Shown one piece after another: positions 44,373 to 55,675 of a stretch of DNA of 64,000 nucleotides. Position 1 is the first letter of the stretch, and each line of letters starts with the position of its first letter. Source of the DNA: Phyto melanocephala (lineage: Eukaryota > Arthropoda > Insecta > Diptera > Rhinophoridae); assembly GCA_941918925.1 (NCBI GenBank), contig OW799236.1, positions 64,938,685-65,002,684 of the forward strand, read 5' to 3'. A program made the position numbers and the translations under genes. The notes under the pieces are model-generated. The model ran no database searches. It was not told the origin of the DNA and was given only the letters and a program-made list of their open reading frames with translations.

Positions 44373-45839
44373 TTGTGTCGCGGGCACATTATGCACAAAC
44401 CCAACACTCGGCAAAGCACATCTAGGAATCCGCCGCGTACAGTAACTAATTCCAATTTAGTAGATTTATCCGGTAGAGGTAGAGTACAAGTTGTAAGTCG
44501 TAGTCCGTCCTCGGCAAAAGGTAGGGGAAGAGGAGCAGCTTCATTAACCAGAAAATCCCTTTCAGGTTCAGTAAATTCGCAATCTAGCACAAGCATTAGG
44601 GCCTTGAGGTCGTCGTCTGTCTCTTCTTCATTAGTTTCAATTTCATCTGACAATACAGATACTAGGAGTAAAATTCCCAAAGGCGATACTTTTGCTCATT
44701 CATTACCGAATTTGGACGCGAGAACTTTGGAGAAATCAGTCCCAATATTACCATCCGAAAATCAAACGGAAATGGCCACCCATAACACTAGTCAAGAGGG
44801 GGACCAACAGCCTTCAAATGATAATACGATTCAGACCCTGATGGCATACTTCCAAGAAGCTATGAGAAATACGCAAGAGGAATTCAGACGAGAATTCACC
44901 GCTCTTAAGGAGTCCGTAGGGGTAGCCCACAATGGAAGATCTACCTCGGGAACTCCTGGTATTAACGTTCAGCCATCTGGCTCTCATTCGAACTCATTTT
45001 CGTATGCTTCTTCTGGCTTAAATTTTAAATTGAAGGACTGGAAAGTTTCATATAGTGGCGAAGGTAGCGTTTCAGACTTTTTATTTAAGATAGACACACT
45101 TACTGGGCGATCGCAATGTCCACATGACCACCTTATGTCAAATTTTCACCTGTTTGTTACGGGGAAGGCTGAAACATTTTACTGGGACTATGTCAAGCAA
45201 AATCAAAGAGCGACTTACCCAATGTTAAGGGCTGCTCTTTTAAAAGAATTTGGGTCTCTCGAAAGTGACCACGAAATTCTATTGAAGATGTCCACCAGAA
45301 AACAGCTTCCAAAGGAAAGTTATGACGACTTCCACTCCTTTATTGTTCGTTTAAACCTCAGATTGTCAGATCCCTTGCCGGACACTTCCGTGATAGAAAT
45401 TATCAAGAAAAACGTACTCCCCGACCTTAAAGTCATGCTTTTTATTTCAGACCCCAGGGATTTAGGGAAGCTTCGCGACCTAGCTAGAAAAGCCGAGAAG
45501 GTTGTATCCGAAAATAAAGCTACTACATTTAGTCGGCAACGACAGGTACACGAAATTGCCGTTGAACCGGAACCCGAAGATTCCGACGCAGAATCCGATC
45601 CGCAGGTCGAGGCTTTAAAGTTAAACAAGACTTGGGTGAGGGGTGATTATTCCAAGATAAAATGCTGGAACTGCCTTCAGCTTGGGCATAGCTACATATA
45701 TTGTCCTGAAGAAACTCGCCATGTTTTCTGCTACAAATGCGGACAAAGAGGAGTAACTACTCTCAAGTGTATTGGTCCTCATGCGGGAAACAAGCGACGG
45801 AGCGAGTGGGCGACCGGGGATGCTCGTTCCTCCCGTTAA
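44373..45839 (+). CDS. gag: Gypsy Gag
   Basis: 488 codons. The first 120 residues are serine- and arginine-rich and probably disordered. The capsid domain is about residues 210-370 (LKDWKVSYSGEGSVSDFLFK, then FHLFVTGKAETFYWDYV). Nucleocapsid has two zinc knuckles near residues 430-462: CWNCLQLGHSYIYC (normal) and CYKCGQRGVTTLKC, where the histidine is not at the usual spacing. Gag forms the particle that packages the RNA. Its 3' end overlaps pol, with the frameshift site at 45785. A second in-frame ATG six codons on is an alternative start. Confidence 0.9.
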   Translation: MCRGHIMHKPNTRQSTSRNPPRTVTNSNLVDLSGRGRVQVVSRSPSSAKGRGRGAASLTRKSLSGSVNSQSSTSIRALRSSSVSSSLVSISSDNTDTRSKIPKGDTFAHSLPNLDARTLEKSVPILPSENQTEMATHNTSQEGDQQPSNDNTIQTLMAYFQEAMRNTQEEFRREFTALKESVGVAHNGRSTSGTPGINVQPSGSHSNSFSYASSGLNFKLKDWKVSYSGEGSVSDFLFKIDTLTGRSQCPHDHLMSNFHLFVTGKAETFYWDYVKQNQRATYPMLRAALLKEFGSLESDHEILLKMSTRKQLPKESYDDFHSFIVRLNLRLSDPLPDTSVIEIIKKNVLPDLKVMLFISDPRDLGKLRDLARKAEKVVSENKATTFSRQRQVHEIAVEPEPEDSDAESDPQVEALKLNKTWVRGDYSKIKCWNCLQLGHSYIYCPEETRHVFCYKCGQRGVTTLKCIGPHAGNKRRSEWATGDARSSR

Positions 45840-48800
45840 ATCCCGAGTTTCTATCCAGCAAAGAGTGTAAGCCTTCACAGAGGGACTTACCTCCCAGTCT
45901 GACTAACAAACCAGACGCACAATTACCTGCTCTACAACCACCTGACGTACAAACTTATTCTCTGCATGATTATAGACAGAACTTATCTTTTGGCAAGGCT
46001 ACTAGTAAACCTGGAATCTCACCACAGATTCTTAAGTGCAGACAGCGTTATTGTAATAGACTCAAATTTAGGAAAATCATTGAATCCACATGTTTGCCAG
46101 ATCGAAATGATGGCAGGCCTTTTGCTCTTATTAAAATTTTTGATGAGGAATTATTTTGTCTTCTAGACTCTGGTGCCAACGTATCCGTTTTAGGGAAAGG
46201 CAGTTTAGACTTTGTAAAAAGAAATAACATTCAATTAAGGGAAGTTAGGTCTAACATTTTAACCGCAAACGGTTCGAGAAATGAAGTTGCGGGGTATTGC
46301 ACATTACCGGTCACTTTTAAAGGGGTAACAAGGTCCATAGTATTTTACATCGTACCAAATTTGTCTCAAGTAGGTTATCTCGGCATAGACTTTTGGAGGG
46401 CATACGCTCTAGCTCCACAAATATTTTCAGATCTCGAATGCGCGGAGCTCGTTAGCGACTCCGAGTCAAATTTCCATAATTTGGACCCAGAAGAGAAATT
46501 AAGCCTCGAGCGTGTTATCGCGAAATTTCCTTCTTATGAAAAATTGGGCCTTGGGTGCACACCCTTACTCGAACACCACATCGATACAGGGGACGCCACA
46601 CCTGTCAAACAGAAACACTATCCTCTCTCGCCCCCTAGACAAGCTGAGGTCTACGAGGAACTGGACCGATTACTGGCTCTTGGTGTAATAGAAGAGTCCA
46701 ATTCTCCTTGGTGTAGCCCCATAGTAACCGTTCGTAAGCCCGGGAAAATAAGACTCTGTCTTGATTGTCGGAAAATAAACTCTTTGACGAAAAAGGACTC
46801 GTATCCGTTACCACATATAAATGGCCTACTCAGTCGTTTGAAAGACACGCATTATATCAGCGGCATCGACTTAAAGGATGCATTCTTCCAGATAAAGTTG
46901 TCCGAGGCATCTAAGGAGAAGACAGCTTTCGCGGTACCGGGACGATCCCTGTACCAATACAGGGTCATGCCTTTTGGTGTCTGTAACGGTCCCCAGACGA
47001 TGAGTCGTTTAATGGATAGGGCAATTCCCGCGAAATTAAGGGATAACGTTTTTATTTACCTTGACGACCTCTTAGTTTGCAGTCAGGATTTTAATACCCA
47101 CCTAAAATTACTTTCCGACGTTGCCCAGTGCTTAAAATCTGCCGGCTTGACCATTAATGTAGGTAAGAGTAAATTCTGCCAGCGTGAGATAAAATATTTA
47201 GGTTATCGGATTGGTGGTGGAAATTTGAAAGTTGACCCAGAAAAAGTTGAGGGCATTGTTAAATTCCCTATTCCGAAAACTCCTAAGCAGGTTAGGCGCT
47301 TCGTGGGCATGGCAAATTGGTATCGTGCTTTTATAAGCAATTTTTCAGACCTAGCAGGCCCACTTACGGATTGTTTGCGTAAGTCAAATAAACCGTTTCG
47401 TTTATCTTCTCAAGCCACCGAATCGTTCGAGAAACTTAAATCTTCCTTGACAAACGCCCCTGTACTGGCACAACCGGACTTCAGTAAGGAGTTCGTAATA
47501 CAATGCGATGCATCACGCATCGGTGTGGGGGGAGTTTTATACCAGCTCGACGACGAGGGTAAGGAGCACCCAATCGCGTTCGTTTCGCAAAAGCTGAATA
47601 AGGCACAGCGAAACTATACGGTAACGGAACTAGAATGTCTAGCGGCCGTTATTTGTGTCAAACGTTTTAGACAGTACGTCGAAGGTCTCCCATTCAAAAT
47701 TGTCACAGACCACTCAAGCCTTCGCTGGCTCATGAGCCAGAAGGATTTGTCAGGCAGACTAGCCCGATGGAGCTTAAAACTCCAACACTTTGATTTTACA
47801 ATGGAACATAGGAAGGGGTCCTTAAACGTTGTACCCGATACTCTCTCGAGATTTGACGTAGATGCGCTTGAACTAAACTGCAGTCCTCCCGAAGTTGATA
47901 TTTTGTCCCCTGAATTTGATAGTCCCGAATACAATGACTTAAGAAATAAAATTCGTGAGAACGGTAATGAACTTCCAGATTTATGTTTGTCTGAAAACTA
48001 TGTTTACAAACGAGTTAGATTCCGAAATGGTGTTTCAAACGAAGGCGATCTTTGGAGACTTTGGTTACCGAATTCTCTAGTCACAGATACAATCAAGTCT
48101 GCTCACGAAGAAGGATGTCATGGTGGCTTTAATAAAACGTTGTTTAGAATTAGGCAGAAGTATTTCTGGCCGCAAATGGCTCGTGACGTGAGAACATATA
48201 TCAGACAATGCGATGTCTGCAAGACGATAAAGCCTACAAACCAAATCCTTCGCCCACCTATGGGAAAACAGATTTTGACAACCCGTCCTTTTCAAAGATT
48301 GTACTGCGATTTCTTAGGCCCGTACCCTTGTACCAAGGCGAGAAACTGCCAACTGTTTATCGTGATAGACCACCTTACCAAATTTCTGTTTCTAAGGCCC
48401 ATGAAATCGGCAACATCCGTAAACGTAATTGAGTTCTTCCGAAATGAAATTTTCTGCACTTTTGGTGTGCCACAGTTTATTCACAGCGATAACGCAAAAC
48501 AATTCACCTCTAAGGAGATAGAGGAATTTTTTTCCGTGTACGGCATTACCCATGTGACCACGGGGTTCTATTCACCACAGGCAAATGCCTCTGAAAGGGC
48601 AAATAGGGAAGTAATCTCTAAAATTCGTTATTTCCTTAAGGATGAGTCAGATCATACGAACTGGTATAGGAAAATACCTGATATTTTACAGATATTGCGT
48701 AGCGATTTTCATTCCGCTATAGGGTGTTCTCCATACTACGCGGTTTTCGGTCAGAACATGATCACAAATGGATCAAGCTACTCCCTACTGGATCGCTTGA

Positions 48801-49126
48801 ACATGCTTTCCGACGACACACCTATCGCGAGAAGCGACCGACTACAGCACATTCGCAACAAGATAAGCGAGAACCTAAACGCGGCTCATGAAAAAGCGTG
48901 CAAAACCTATAACACAAGGTCCAGGCCAGTAAATTTTATTGAAGGTCAGGAAGTTTTTAGGAAAAACCACTCGCAAAGTGACTTCCGTAGGGGCATTAAC
49001 GCTAAACTTAACCCGAAGTTCGTTAAGTGTAGGGTAAGGAAGAAAATCGGAAATACTATTTATGAGCTTGAGGATCTTCAGGGAAATTACATAGGGAAGT
49101 ATCATGCTTCTGATATTCGCCCATAA
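45737..49126 (+). CDS. pol: Gypsy Pol: protease, RT, RNase H, integrase
   Basis: Open for 1129 codons from the first ATG, but probably translated by -1 frameshift from gag at 45785-45791, so the true start is internal to this ORF. Protease: CLLDSGANVSVLG (about residue 140). RT: from about 290, with PHINGLLSRLKD, the palm SGIDLKDAFFQI and the catalytic YLDD (about 439). RNase H: IQCDASRIGVGGVLY (about 587). Integrase: an H2C2 finger (HGGF...CDVC, about 795-828), then Asp in YCDFLGPY (about 855), Asp in HSDNAKQF (about 916), and Glu in ASERANREV (about 952). No stop or frameshift is seen, so it may be active. No chromodomain is apparent. Confidence 0.92.
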   Translation: MRTKRSNYSQVYWSSCGKQATERVGDRGCSFLPLNPEFLSSKECKPSQRDLPPSLTNKPDAQLPALQPPDVQTYSLHDYRQNLSFGKATSKPGISPQILKCRQRYCNRLKFRKIIESTCLPDRNDGRPFALIKIFDEELFCLLDSGANVSVLGKGSLDFVKRNNIQLREVRSNILTANGSRNEVAGYCTLPVTFKGVTRSIVFYIVPNLSQVGYLGIDFWRAYALAPQIFSDLECAELVSDSESNFHNLDPEEKLSLERVIAKFPSYEKLGLGCTPLLEHHIDTGDATPVKQKHYPLSPPRQAEVYEELDRLLALGVIEESNSPWCSPIVTVRKPGKIRLCLDCRKINSLTKKDSYPLPHINGLLSRLKDTHYISGIDLKDAFFQIKLSEASKEKTAFAVPGRSLYQYRVMPFGVCNGPQTMSRLMDRAIPAKLRDNVFIYLDDLLVCSQDFNTHLKLLSDVAQCLKSAGLTINVGKSKFCQREIKYLGYRIGGGNLKVDPEKVEGIVKFPIPKTPKQVRRFVGMANWYRAFISNFSDLAGPLTDCLRKSNKPFRLSSQATESFEKLKSSLTNAPVLAQPDFSKEFVIQCDASRIGVGGVLYQLDDEGKEHPIAFVSQKLNKAQRNYTVTELECLAAVICVKRFRQYVEGLPFKIVTDHSSLRWLMSQKDLSGRLARWSLKLQHFDFTMEHRKGSLNVVPDTLSRFDVDALELNCSPPEVDILSPEFDSPEYNDLRNKIRENGNELPDLCLSENYVYKRVRFRNGVSNEGDLWRLWLPNSLVTDTIKSAHEEGCHGGFNKTLFRIRQKYFWPQMARDVRTYIRQCDVCKTIKPTNQILRPPMGKQILTTRPFQRLYCDFLGPYPCTKARNCQLFIVIDHLTKFLFLRPMKSATSVNVIEFFRNEIFCTFGVPQFIHSDNAKQFTSKEIEEFFSVYGITHVTTGFYSPQANASERANREVISKIRYFLKDESDHTNWYRKIPDILQILRSDFHSAIGCSPYYAVFGQNMITNGSSYSLLDRLNMLSDDTPIARSDRLQHIRNKISENLNAAHEKACKTYNTRSRPVNFIEGQEVFRKNHSQSDFRRGINAKLNPKFVKCRVRKKIGNTIYELEDLQGNYIGKYHASDIRP
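45785..45791 (+). promoter_or_regulatory. -1 ribosomal frameshift slippery site (GGGAAAC)
   Basis: G GGA AAC in the gag frame is a canonical X-XXY-YYZ heptamer. A -1 slip enters the pol frame, which is open here. A predicted stem follows 8 nt later. Confidence 0.8.
45800..45829 (+). promoter_or_regulatory. Hairpin downstream of the slippery site
   Basis: GAGCGAG (45800-45806) can pair with CTCGTTC (45823-45829) with one G-U pair and a 16-nt loop. The 8-nt spacer is in the range that stimulates -1 frameshifting. The loop is GC-rich and could form a pseudoknot. Confidence 0.6.
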
Positions 49127-49323
49127 CTTCACCAGGTATAGACTCTAACTTAGCGACATGAAACTTGTATTCTTTTATGCCCGGCTTCGTGGGTCGTGCC
49201 ACACGTTGCATACAAAATTTTTTTTTTGTATTTTTCTCCCACCAGTATAATTCTTCTACTTTTTTCACAAAAAAATCCTTTCCTGTTCGTTAAGCGATTG
49301 GAAATCTTAAAACGAAGCAGTTT

Positions 49324-51190
49324 TGTTACGGATTTTTTTCTATTAATTTTTTCTTCTTGAAAAACCTCCTATGCCTTTCAAAATTACACATTCGAATTTT
49401 CTGGCAAGGCCCGATAATTCTACGTTTCTTTTAGAACTTTACACATTTGCATATACATATGTACATATACATATGCAACTGTTACGGTTGGCAACCAATT
49501 TTTTTTATATGAGTTTCGATAGACGATCACAAACGGAAAGTTTTGTCACCTCTCACGTCCTTACGTCTCCTCTTACAATTGCCATCACCTCAGTTTACCG
49601 TTAAATTGTTTGACCAATAGCAGCACGACACATTTCAAACCGGTTTTGTGGAAAGAGGAATGGAAAAGAGAAAAGATTTTGCAAGTGATGCCTTTCAGCG
49701 ATTTGCTGATTTTGCATAATTTTTACAAGGGCCCAGTAGGCAAGATCACCTACTGGCAACTTTGCAAAAAGAAAAAGAAAGGGAAAGAGAAGAAAAGAAA
49801 AATGAGATTAAGAAAAGTTGAAAGTTGATCTTAAGATGTTAAAAAGGGGAGTCAGTTTTATGAAGTCAAAGATGGCAGTCGAAAAGCCTTTAATTATAAA
49901 AAAAAATTAGAACTAACTAACTAAACTTGTAAATCAATAAACAATTTTGTGTGGCAGTAAAATGTATTTGTAAAAAAAAAATTAGCATAAGTGCGGTATT
50001 TTATTGACAATAGAAAAATCCTTAAACAGTTTCATCTGGAAAAAGTGTGGCAAATAGTGTTTGTGGTGTGACCCCTACTTGGGGAAAAAAAAATACATTA
50101 TATAAAAAAACATACAAATGCTTGAACAAATTTATAGAATAATTAATTGTACGAATATTAAAACGCTATATTAATTTTGCAAATTTGAAAACAGTATTTT
50201 TTTAAGAAAATATGTTCTAGTGTTGCCTAGTTACAAAAGAAAACTTTGAATTGCATGTAATACGACACTTTGACGTACATGTGTGTATGTAAATATTTAG
50301 CGAACTAAATCTAAAAACTCAGAAATTTTTGCTTTAAACTAACAATTTTATTGTTTAAGAAAAATCGAAGAATTTTAAAATACATACACACAACAAGCAA
50401 ATTAAGCGAATAATACAAAAATCACTGTTAGAGAAATAGACAGTGACTTATTATTCTGTGCGGAAAAAAATAATAACGACATGTGCATCAGCAACGACAA
50501 GTTCATCAGCAACGACAAGTTCATCAGCAACGACAAGTTCGCCAGCAACGACAAATTCACCTGCAACGACCCGTCACCAACAACACTATTTTGCTAAGTA
50601 TCGTTATTATAATTAATTTATCATTATACTTTTATTATTAATTCTATTGTTATTACTGGTAGTAGTAAGGTACCCTTAATTATAAAGTATATGTATACCG
50701 AAAAACTGTATTTTTATTACGAACAATAATGGCCGATATTTAAAATTGTAAAAATAAATATTTTTGAACTATGAAATTTTAAATCTAATTATTAGAGGAG
50801 GAATGTTGGAGGTAAGTGGAATGCACTGAGCGGGTGATCACAATATTGGGACAGACATAAAATTTTAGGTACTTAGTCTGTCATAGGAGCAAATTGCGGG
50901 AGGGAAAACAATAGTACCAGGCATGACGATCCACCTGGTCATGCCAACGTTTGCATAACGACAGCGCTGTAAGATTTTAAAAGCTTTGTTTAAAAATTTT
51001 CCGTACTCTAAAGGTGTGTAGGGTACGGTCATATGTTCACGTGCCAAATACCCCGGGTTGAGAACCACTGACCTTTTTGCTCGAGCTAGCTGGCAACCGC
51101 CTTTCACGCCCTTAACCCAATATTTGGCGTGGGTATGTTTCGCTTTTATTATTTTTGTATTTGGTAGTCGAAAAATACCGGCACGTAACA
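49324..51190 (+). repeat. Gypsy 3' LTR
   Basis: 1867 bp, the same length as the 5' LTR, with the same internal agcaacgacaagttcatc array (about 50487-50572). Confidence 0.93.
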
Positions 51191-52302
51191 AAGGGACCCC
51201 TTATACATGTAAATTTGAAAAAAGTGCCGAATTCCTATTAATATTTTTTCGCGGATTACTTAATACAGTTTAAATTTTTTTTCCTAGCTTTATATGCTTG
51301 GAACTAACATAGGGTACCAAAAAAGTACCAAATTATAGTTTTTAAACGTTTTTTCTCCTAATGGGTTGAAAATTCAAAAAAGAGCCAGACACCTGTTAGC
51401 TTATTTTTTTTGCAAATTACAATACTTTTTCAATTTAATTTGTATCATTTTTAGTTAAGCAGATATAAGTTACCGATTTTACCCCCTTAAGGTACGAATT
51501 TCCCGGAATCCCTTCTTAGTGGAGCTATATCTCTAGCTTTTTGCGTTTGGGCTGTGCGATGATGAATCAGTCAGTCAGTCAGTCAGTTACGTTACTCTTT
51601 TATATACAGTACTGGTCAAAACATTTGAAACTGGGATTGCGTTTGTAATTTTCTTTGATTTTGTCCAATCTTGTCATTGGACTTAAATAATTTTTATATA
51701 TTTCTTATCATTTAATGTTATTTTTGATTTTTACATTGACTATGAATTATTATTAATATATTTTGTTTTTTTATTATATACATATAAATTTATACCTACC
51801 ATTTTTAAATGTACCATTTTTATATTAATTTTTTTCTATACTTACCACTTTTAAGTGAACCATTGAATACTTACCTTTATATACCAATCGTTTAATAGCT
51901 CTCACACTGATATTTAAAAACATAAATTTTACTCTTTTCATAACTCTCGCACGATCAACTTGTTGTTCAAACTATTGTTTTTTGTTTAAAAGTGATACAT
52001 TAAATAATGTTTTATTTAAGTACATAATTACAGAATAATACAAAATAAAACTTTGCCTAAAATAATAATAAAAATAACTCGTCCATACTTATTTCATTTT
52101 AACCCAAAATTATGTTTACTTCCTGAGTAAAAATAATTTATAATATGTTGTAGATGATCACCCAATTCTCTAACTAGTTTTGGTTATTTACAACAAATTA
52201 TTTATTATTTTTGTGTGTGCCCCAAACACACAAAAATACAGATTTATTTTGTTCAAATTACACTAAGTTACTAAAATTTATTTTTTATAATATCTTAAAC
52301 TA

Positions 52303-53167
52303 GCCAATCCCGGCGCGCGTTGCTACGCCCCTTTATGAATTTTAATCGCATTCTAAATTTTAATCGAATATCAAGTGCAAGGATAAAAACTATAACTTTT
52401 TCTTTATGAGCGTGGCACTGCCTACTTTTCTAATTACGAAACTGTATAGTCATGACATCTCAATAAGTGTGCAAAGTTTCAGAAAAACCGGTCTAGTGTA
52501 AGTACCTCAAAATGATACCTTTTTTATGGGCGTGGCACTGCCCACTTTTCTAAACACGAAATTGTATAGTCATGACAACTCAATATGTGTGCAAAGTTTC
52601 AGAAAAATCGGTCCAGTGCAAGTACCTCAAAATTATACCTATTTTTTAATTGGCGTGGCACTGCCCACTTTTCTAATGACGAAAGTGTAAAGTCATGACA
52701 GCTCAGTATGTTTGCAAAGTTTCAGAAAATTCGGTCCTGTGCAAGTAGCTAAAACTGATAACTAATTTTTTATGGGCGTAGCCCCGCCCACTTTTTCAGT
52801 CACGAAATTATAAAGCCATGACAGCTCAATATGTGTGCAAAGTTTCAGAAAAATCGGTCCAGTGGAAGTACCTCAAAATTAAAACTTTTTTAGGGGCGTG
52901 GCCCCGCCCACTTTTCTTATCACGAAATTATTTAGTCATGACAGCTCGATATATGTGCAAAGTTTTAGAAAAATCGGTCAAGTGCAAGTAGCTTAAAATG
53001 ATAACTAATTTTTTATGGGCGTGGCTCCGCCCACTTTTTTTCACCCATAAACACTCCCTGGTATGTGTACAACAACTTACCAAAGTTTGAGCCCGATCGG
53101 TTTTACAGTTTCGGAGTCTATAGCTAACACACACACACACACACACAGAGTTTCACTTTTATATATA
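52303..53167 (+). repeat. Family D repeat, copy 1 of a head-to-tail pair
   Basis: It starts actagccaatcccggcgcgc and ends gagtttcacttttatatata after a (CA)n run. The body is about six tandem 120-125-bp units with atgggcgtggcactgcccac, tcagaaaaatcggtccagtg and aagtacctcaaaa. There is no ORF of note. Its limits are defined by direct abutment with copy 2. Confidence 0.75.
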
Positions 53168-54051
53168 TAGACTAGCCAAACCCGGCGCGCGTTGCTACGC
53201 CCCTTAATGAATTGAAATGCATTCTGAATTTTAATTGAATATCAAGTGCAAAAACTTAAATATTATAATTTTTTTTATGGGCGTGACATTGCCCACTTTT
53301 CTAATCACGAAATTGTAAAGTCATAACAGCTCAATATGTGTGCAAAGTTTCAGAAGAATCGGACCAGTGCAAAAATTATCAAAATTATAATTGTTTTCAT
53401 GGGCTTGTCCCTGCCCACTTTTCTAATCACAAAATTGTAAAGTCATAACAGCTCAATATGTGTGCAAAGTTTCAGAATAATCGGTTCAGTGCAAGTACCT
53501 CAAAATGATACCTATTTCTTATGGGCGTGGCACTGCCCACTTTTCTAATGACGAAAGTGTAAAGTCATGATAGCTCAGTATGTTTGCAAAGTTTCAGAAA
53601 ATTCGGTCCAGTGCAAGTAGCTAAAACTAATAACTAATTTTTTGTGGGCGTGGCCCCGCCGACTTTTTTAATCACAAAATTATAAAGTCACGACAGCTCA
53701 ATATGTGTGCTAAGTTTCAGAAAAATCGGTCCAGTGCAAGTACCTCAAAATTAAAACTTTTTTAGGGGCGTGGCCCCGCCCACTTTTCTTATCACGAAAT
53801 TATTTAGTCATGACAGCTCGATATGTGTGCAAAGTTTCAGAAAAATCGGTCAAGTGCAAGTAGCTAAAACTGATAACTAATTTTTTATGGGCGTGGCCCC
53901 GCCCACTTTTTTTCACCCATAAACACTCCCTGGTATGTGTACAACAACTTACCAAAGTTTGAGCCCGATCGGTTTTACAGTTTCAGAGTCTATAGCTAAC
54001 ACACACACTCACACACACACACACACAGAGTTTCACTTTTATATATATAGA
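53168..54051 (+). repeat. Family D repeat, copy 2 of a head-to-tail pair
   Basis: It starts actagccaaacccggcgcgc immediately after the atatatatag end of copy 1, has the same internal units, and ends gagtttcacttttatatata at 54051. Confidence 0.75.
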
Positions 54052-54212
54052 TAATACATTGTTTTTTGTTAAACAAATAAAATAAAATTAATAACGTTAA
54101 TTTAAAACAATAACAAAATTATTAATAATGGATGTATACAAAATGCAGGTGTTTAAAACATTTGCAACTCTTTAAGTAATTAACAGAAAATACAATAAAT
54201 GATTTTATTGGT

Positions 54213-55171
54213 CAGTATTTCGTAGTGTAGCCATTATTTTTTATAACTTCTGAACACATCTTAGGCATTGAGGCAATGAGATTTTTAGTATAATCGTCAG
54301 AAATTTCATTCTACTGCTTCTTTAACTCGATGAAAAGTTCATCACAATTTCGGAATACTTTATTGCCAATATTTTGTTTTACAATCATCTACATGTTCTC
54401 AATCGGGTTGAGATCGAGAGATTGAGGCGGCCATAACATGGTATTAATTTTATTATCCTCCGGCCAAGCTTTACAATCCCTGCCGTATGTTTTAGGACGT
54501 TGTCGTGCTGGAAGTTTCATGATAGTAGCATTTCCCATTCAGCATACGGAAGCATAACAAAACTCAAAAGATTTCTATAGACTGTGGCCGTCATGGTGTT
54601 AAATATGCGATGAATTGGGCCAATCCTATTTCTTAAAAAAACACCCCCACACCAATATGTTACCACCACTGTGTTTCACTGTGGCAGTTGTATCTAACAT
54701 TGACTCTTCCATCTGATCCCCAGAGGTTGGTTTGACTCGTGTGACCACAATAAATTCTTCCAATGCTGTTGAGTCCACATTAAATGGGTACGTCTAAAAT
54801 CAAGGCAAACTTTTCGGCTTTTTTCTGACACAAACACAAAAGTGTGCATCTGTAACTTCTAAGACCATATTCTCGGGCCCTTCTTTTAATGGTAGAATGA
54901 CTGGCATCTATTTAAAGTGCAGTTTTAGCTTCTCTAGGAACTGCTTTGGGGTGTTTTGTAAAAAAAATTCATGATTTTTCGATCTTCTCTTACAGTTGTA
55001 GACCCCGTTACCACCTTTATGGGTTGTATAGATGTTACCAATATAAACAATGCGCGAAATCGTTGATTTTGGAACGGAGTACTTTATAGAAATTTCTTTT
55101 TGTGAAAGTCCATTTCTAAAATCATTTAATACTTTTAATTAAAAATCAGAATTGTTTTTATTTCCTGCCAT
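54213..55171 (-). pseudogene. Tc3-like transposase remnant
   Basis: The minus strand starts MAGNKNNSDF, then a stop; the DNA-binding domain continues GLSQKEISIKYSVPKSTISR. Later it reads FQHDNVLKHTAG (the second catalytic Asp in the Tc1 D-N-x-x-K-H-T motif) and WPPQSLDLNPIENM (third catalytic region, D34E spacing plausible). Several stops and frameshifts occur. This confirms membership in the Tc1 branch. Confidence 0.8.
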
Positions 55172-55675
55172 TTTTACAAAAATTATTCTGACGATTTTAA
55201 AGCTTTCAACAGTTAGTAATAACTATTAAAGAACAATAACACTGTGCAAGAAATTTACACTTTTTTTCGTGACAAGCTGGGCACCTGGCGTTTTAACATA
55301 ATTCGGGTACGCTGAATCCAGTGGTGCTCGCGGTTTTTTAAGATTGGCTCTGGTTTTTCGAGATATATCTTTATTTCGAAAATGGAGGAGGTTGCACAAC
55401 ATATGTTCGCGTAACTTAAAAACGCGTTAGCTTATTGAAAAATTTAAAAAACCGAAATTCCGCATTAAAAATCATTTAAGAAAAATAAAACTTCTTTCTA
55501 ATATCCGCAGTCGTTTTAGAAACATAATTTTGTTTTTGAAAAAAAAAAATAATTTTTTTTATCGAAATTACGAAATTTTTGTTTTTTAAAAATTCATAAA
55601 AAATTAAAAAATGCAGCTAGGCTTCTAATTTTTTGCAGACATATAAAAAACAAAGCTGCAAACAAAACAAGCCAT

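Larger units (their letters stand above)
40932..51190 (+). mobile_element. Young, apparently complete Ty3/gypsy LTR retrotransposon
   Basis: 10259 bp with 1867-bp LTRs (TGTTACGG...CGTAACA) of identical length, a 4-bp duplication aagg (40928-40931, 51191-51194), a tRNA-Lys-type primer site, and open gag and pol joined by a -1 frameshift. No env-like ORF is present between pol and the 3' LTR. The long LTRs and Lys primer resemble the Osvaldo group, but I cannot confirm the lineage. I saw no difference between the LTRs in the stretches I compared, so it should be among the youngest insertions here. Confidence 0.93.

Noticed and set aside
49127..49323. Possible env gene between gypsy pol and the 3' LTR
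   Set aside because: Only about 200 bp is available, with no signal peptide, transmembrane segment or open frame of useful length.
52928..53146. ORF beginning MCVCVCV
   Set aside because: Translation of a (CA)n microsatellite at the end of family D.
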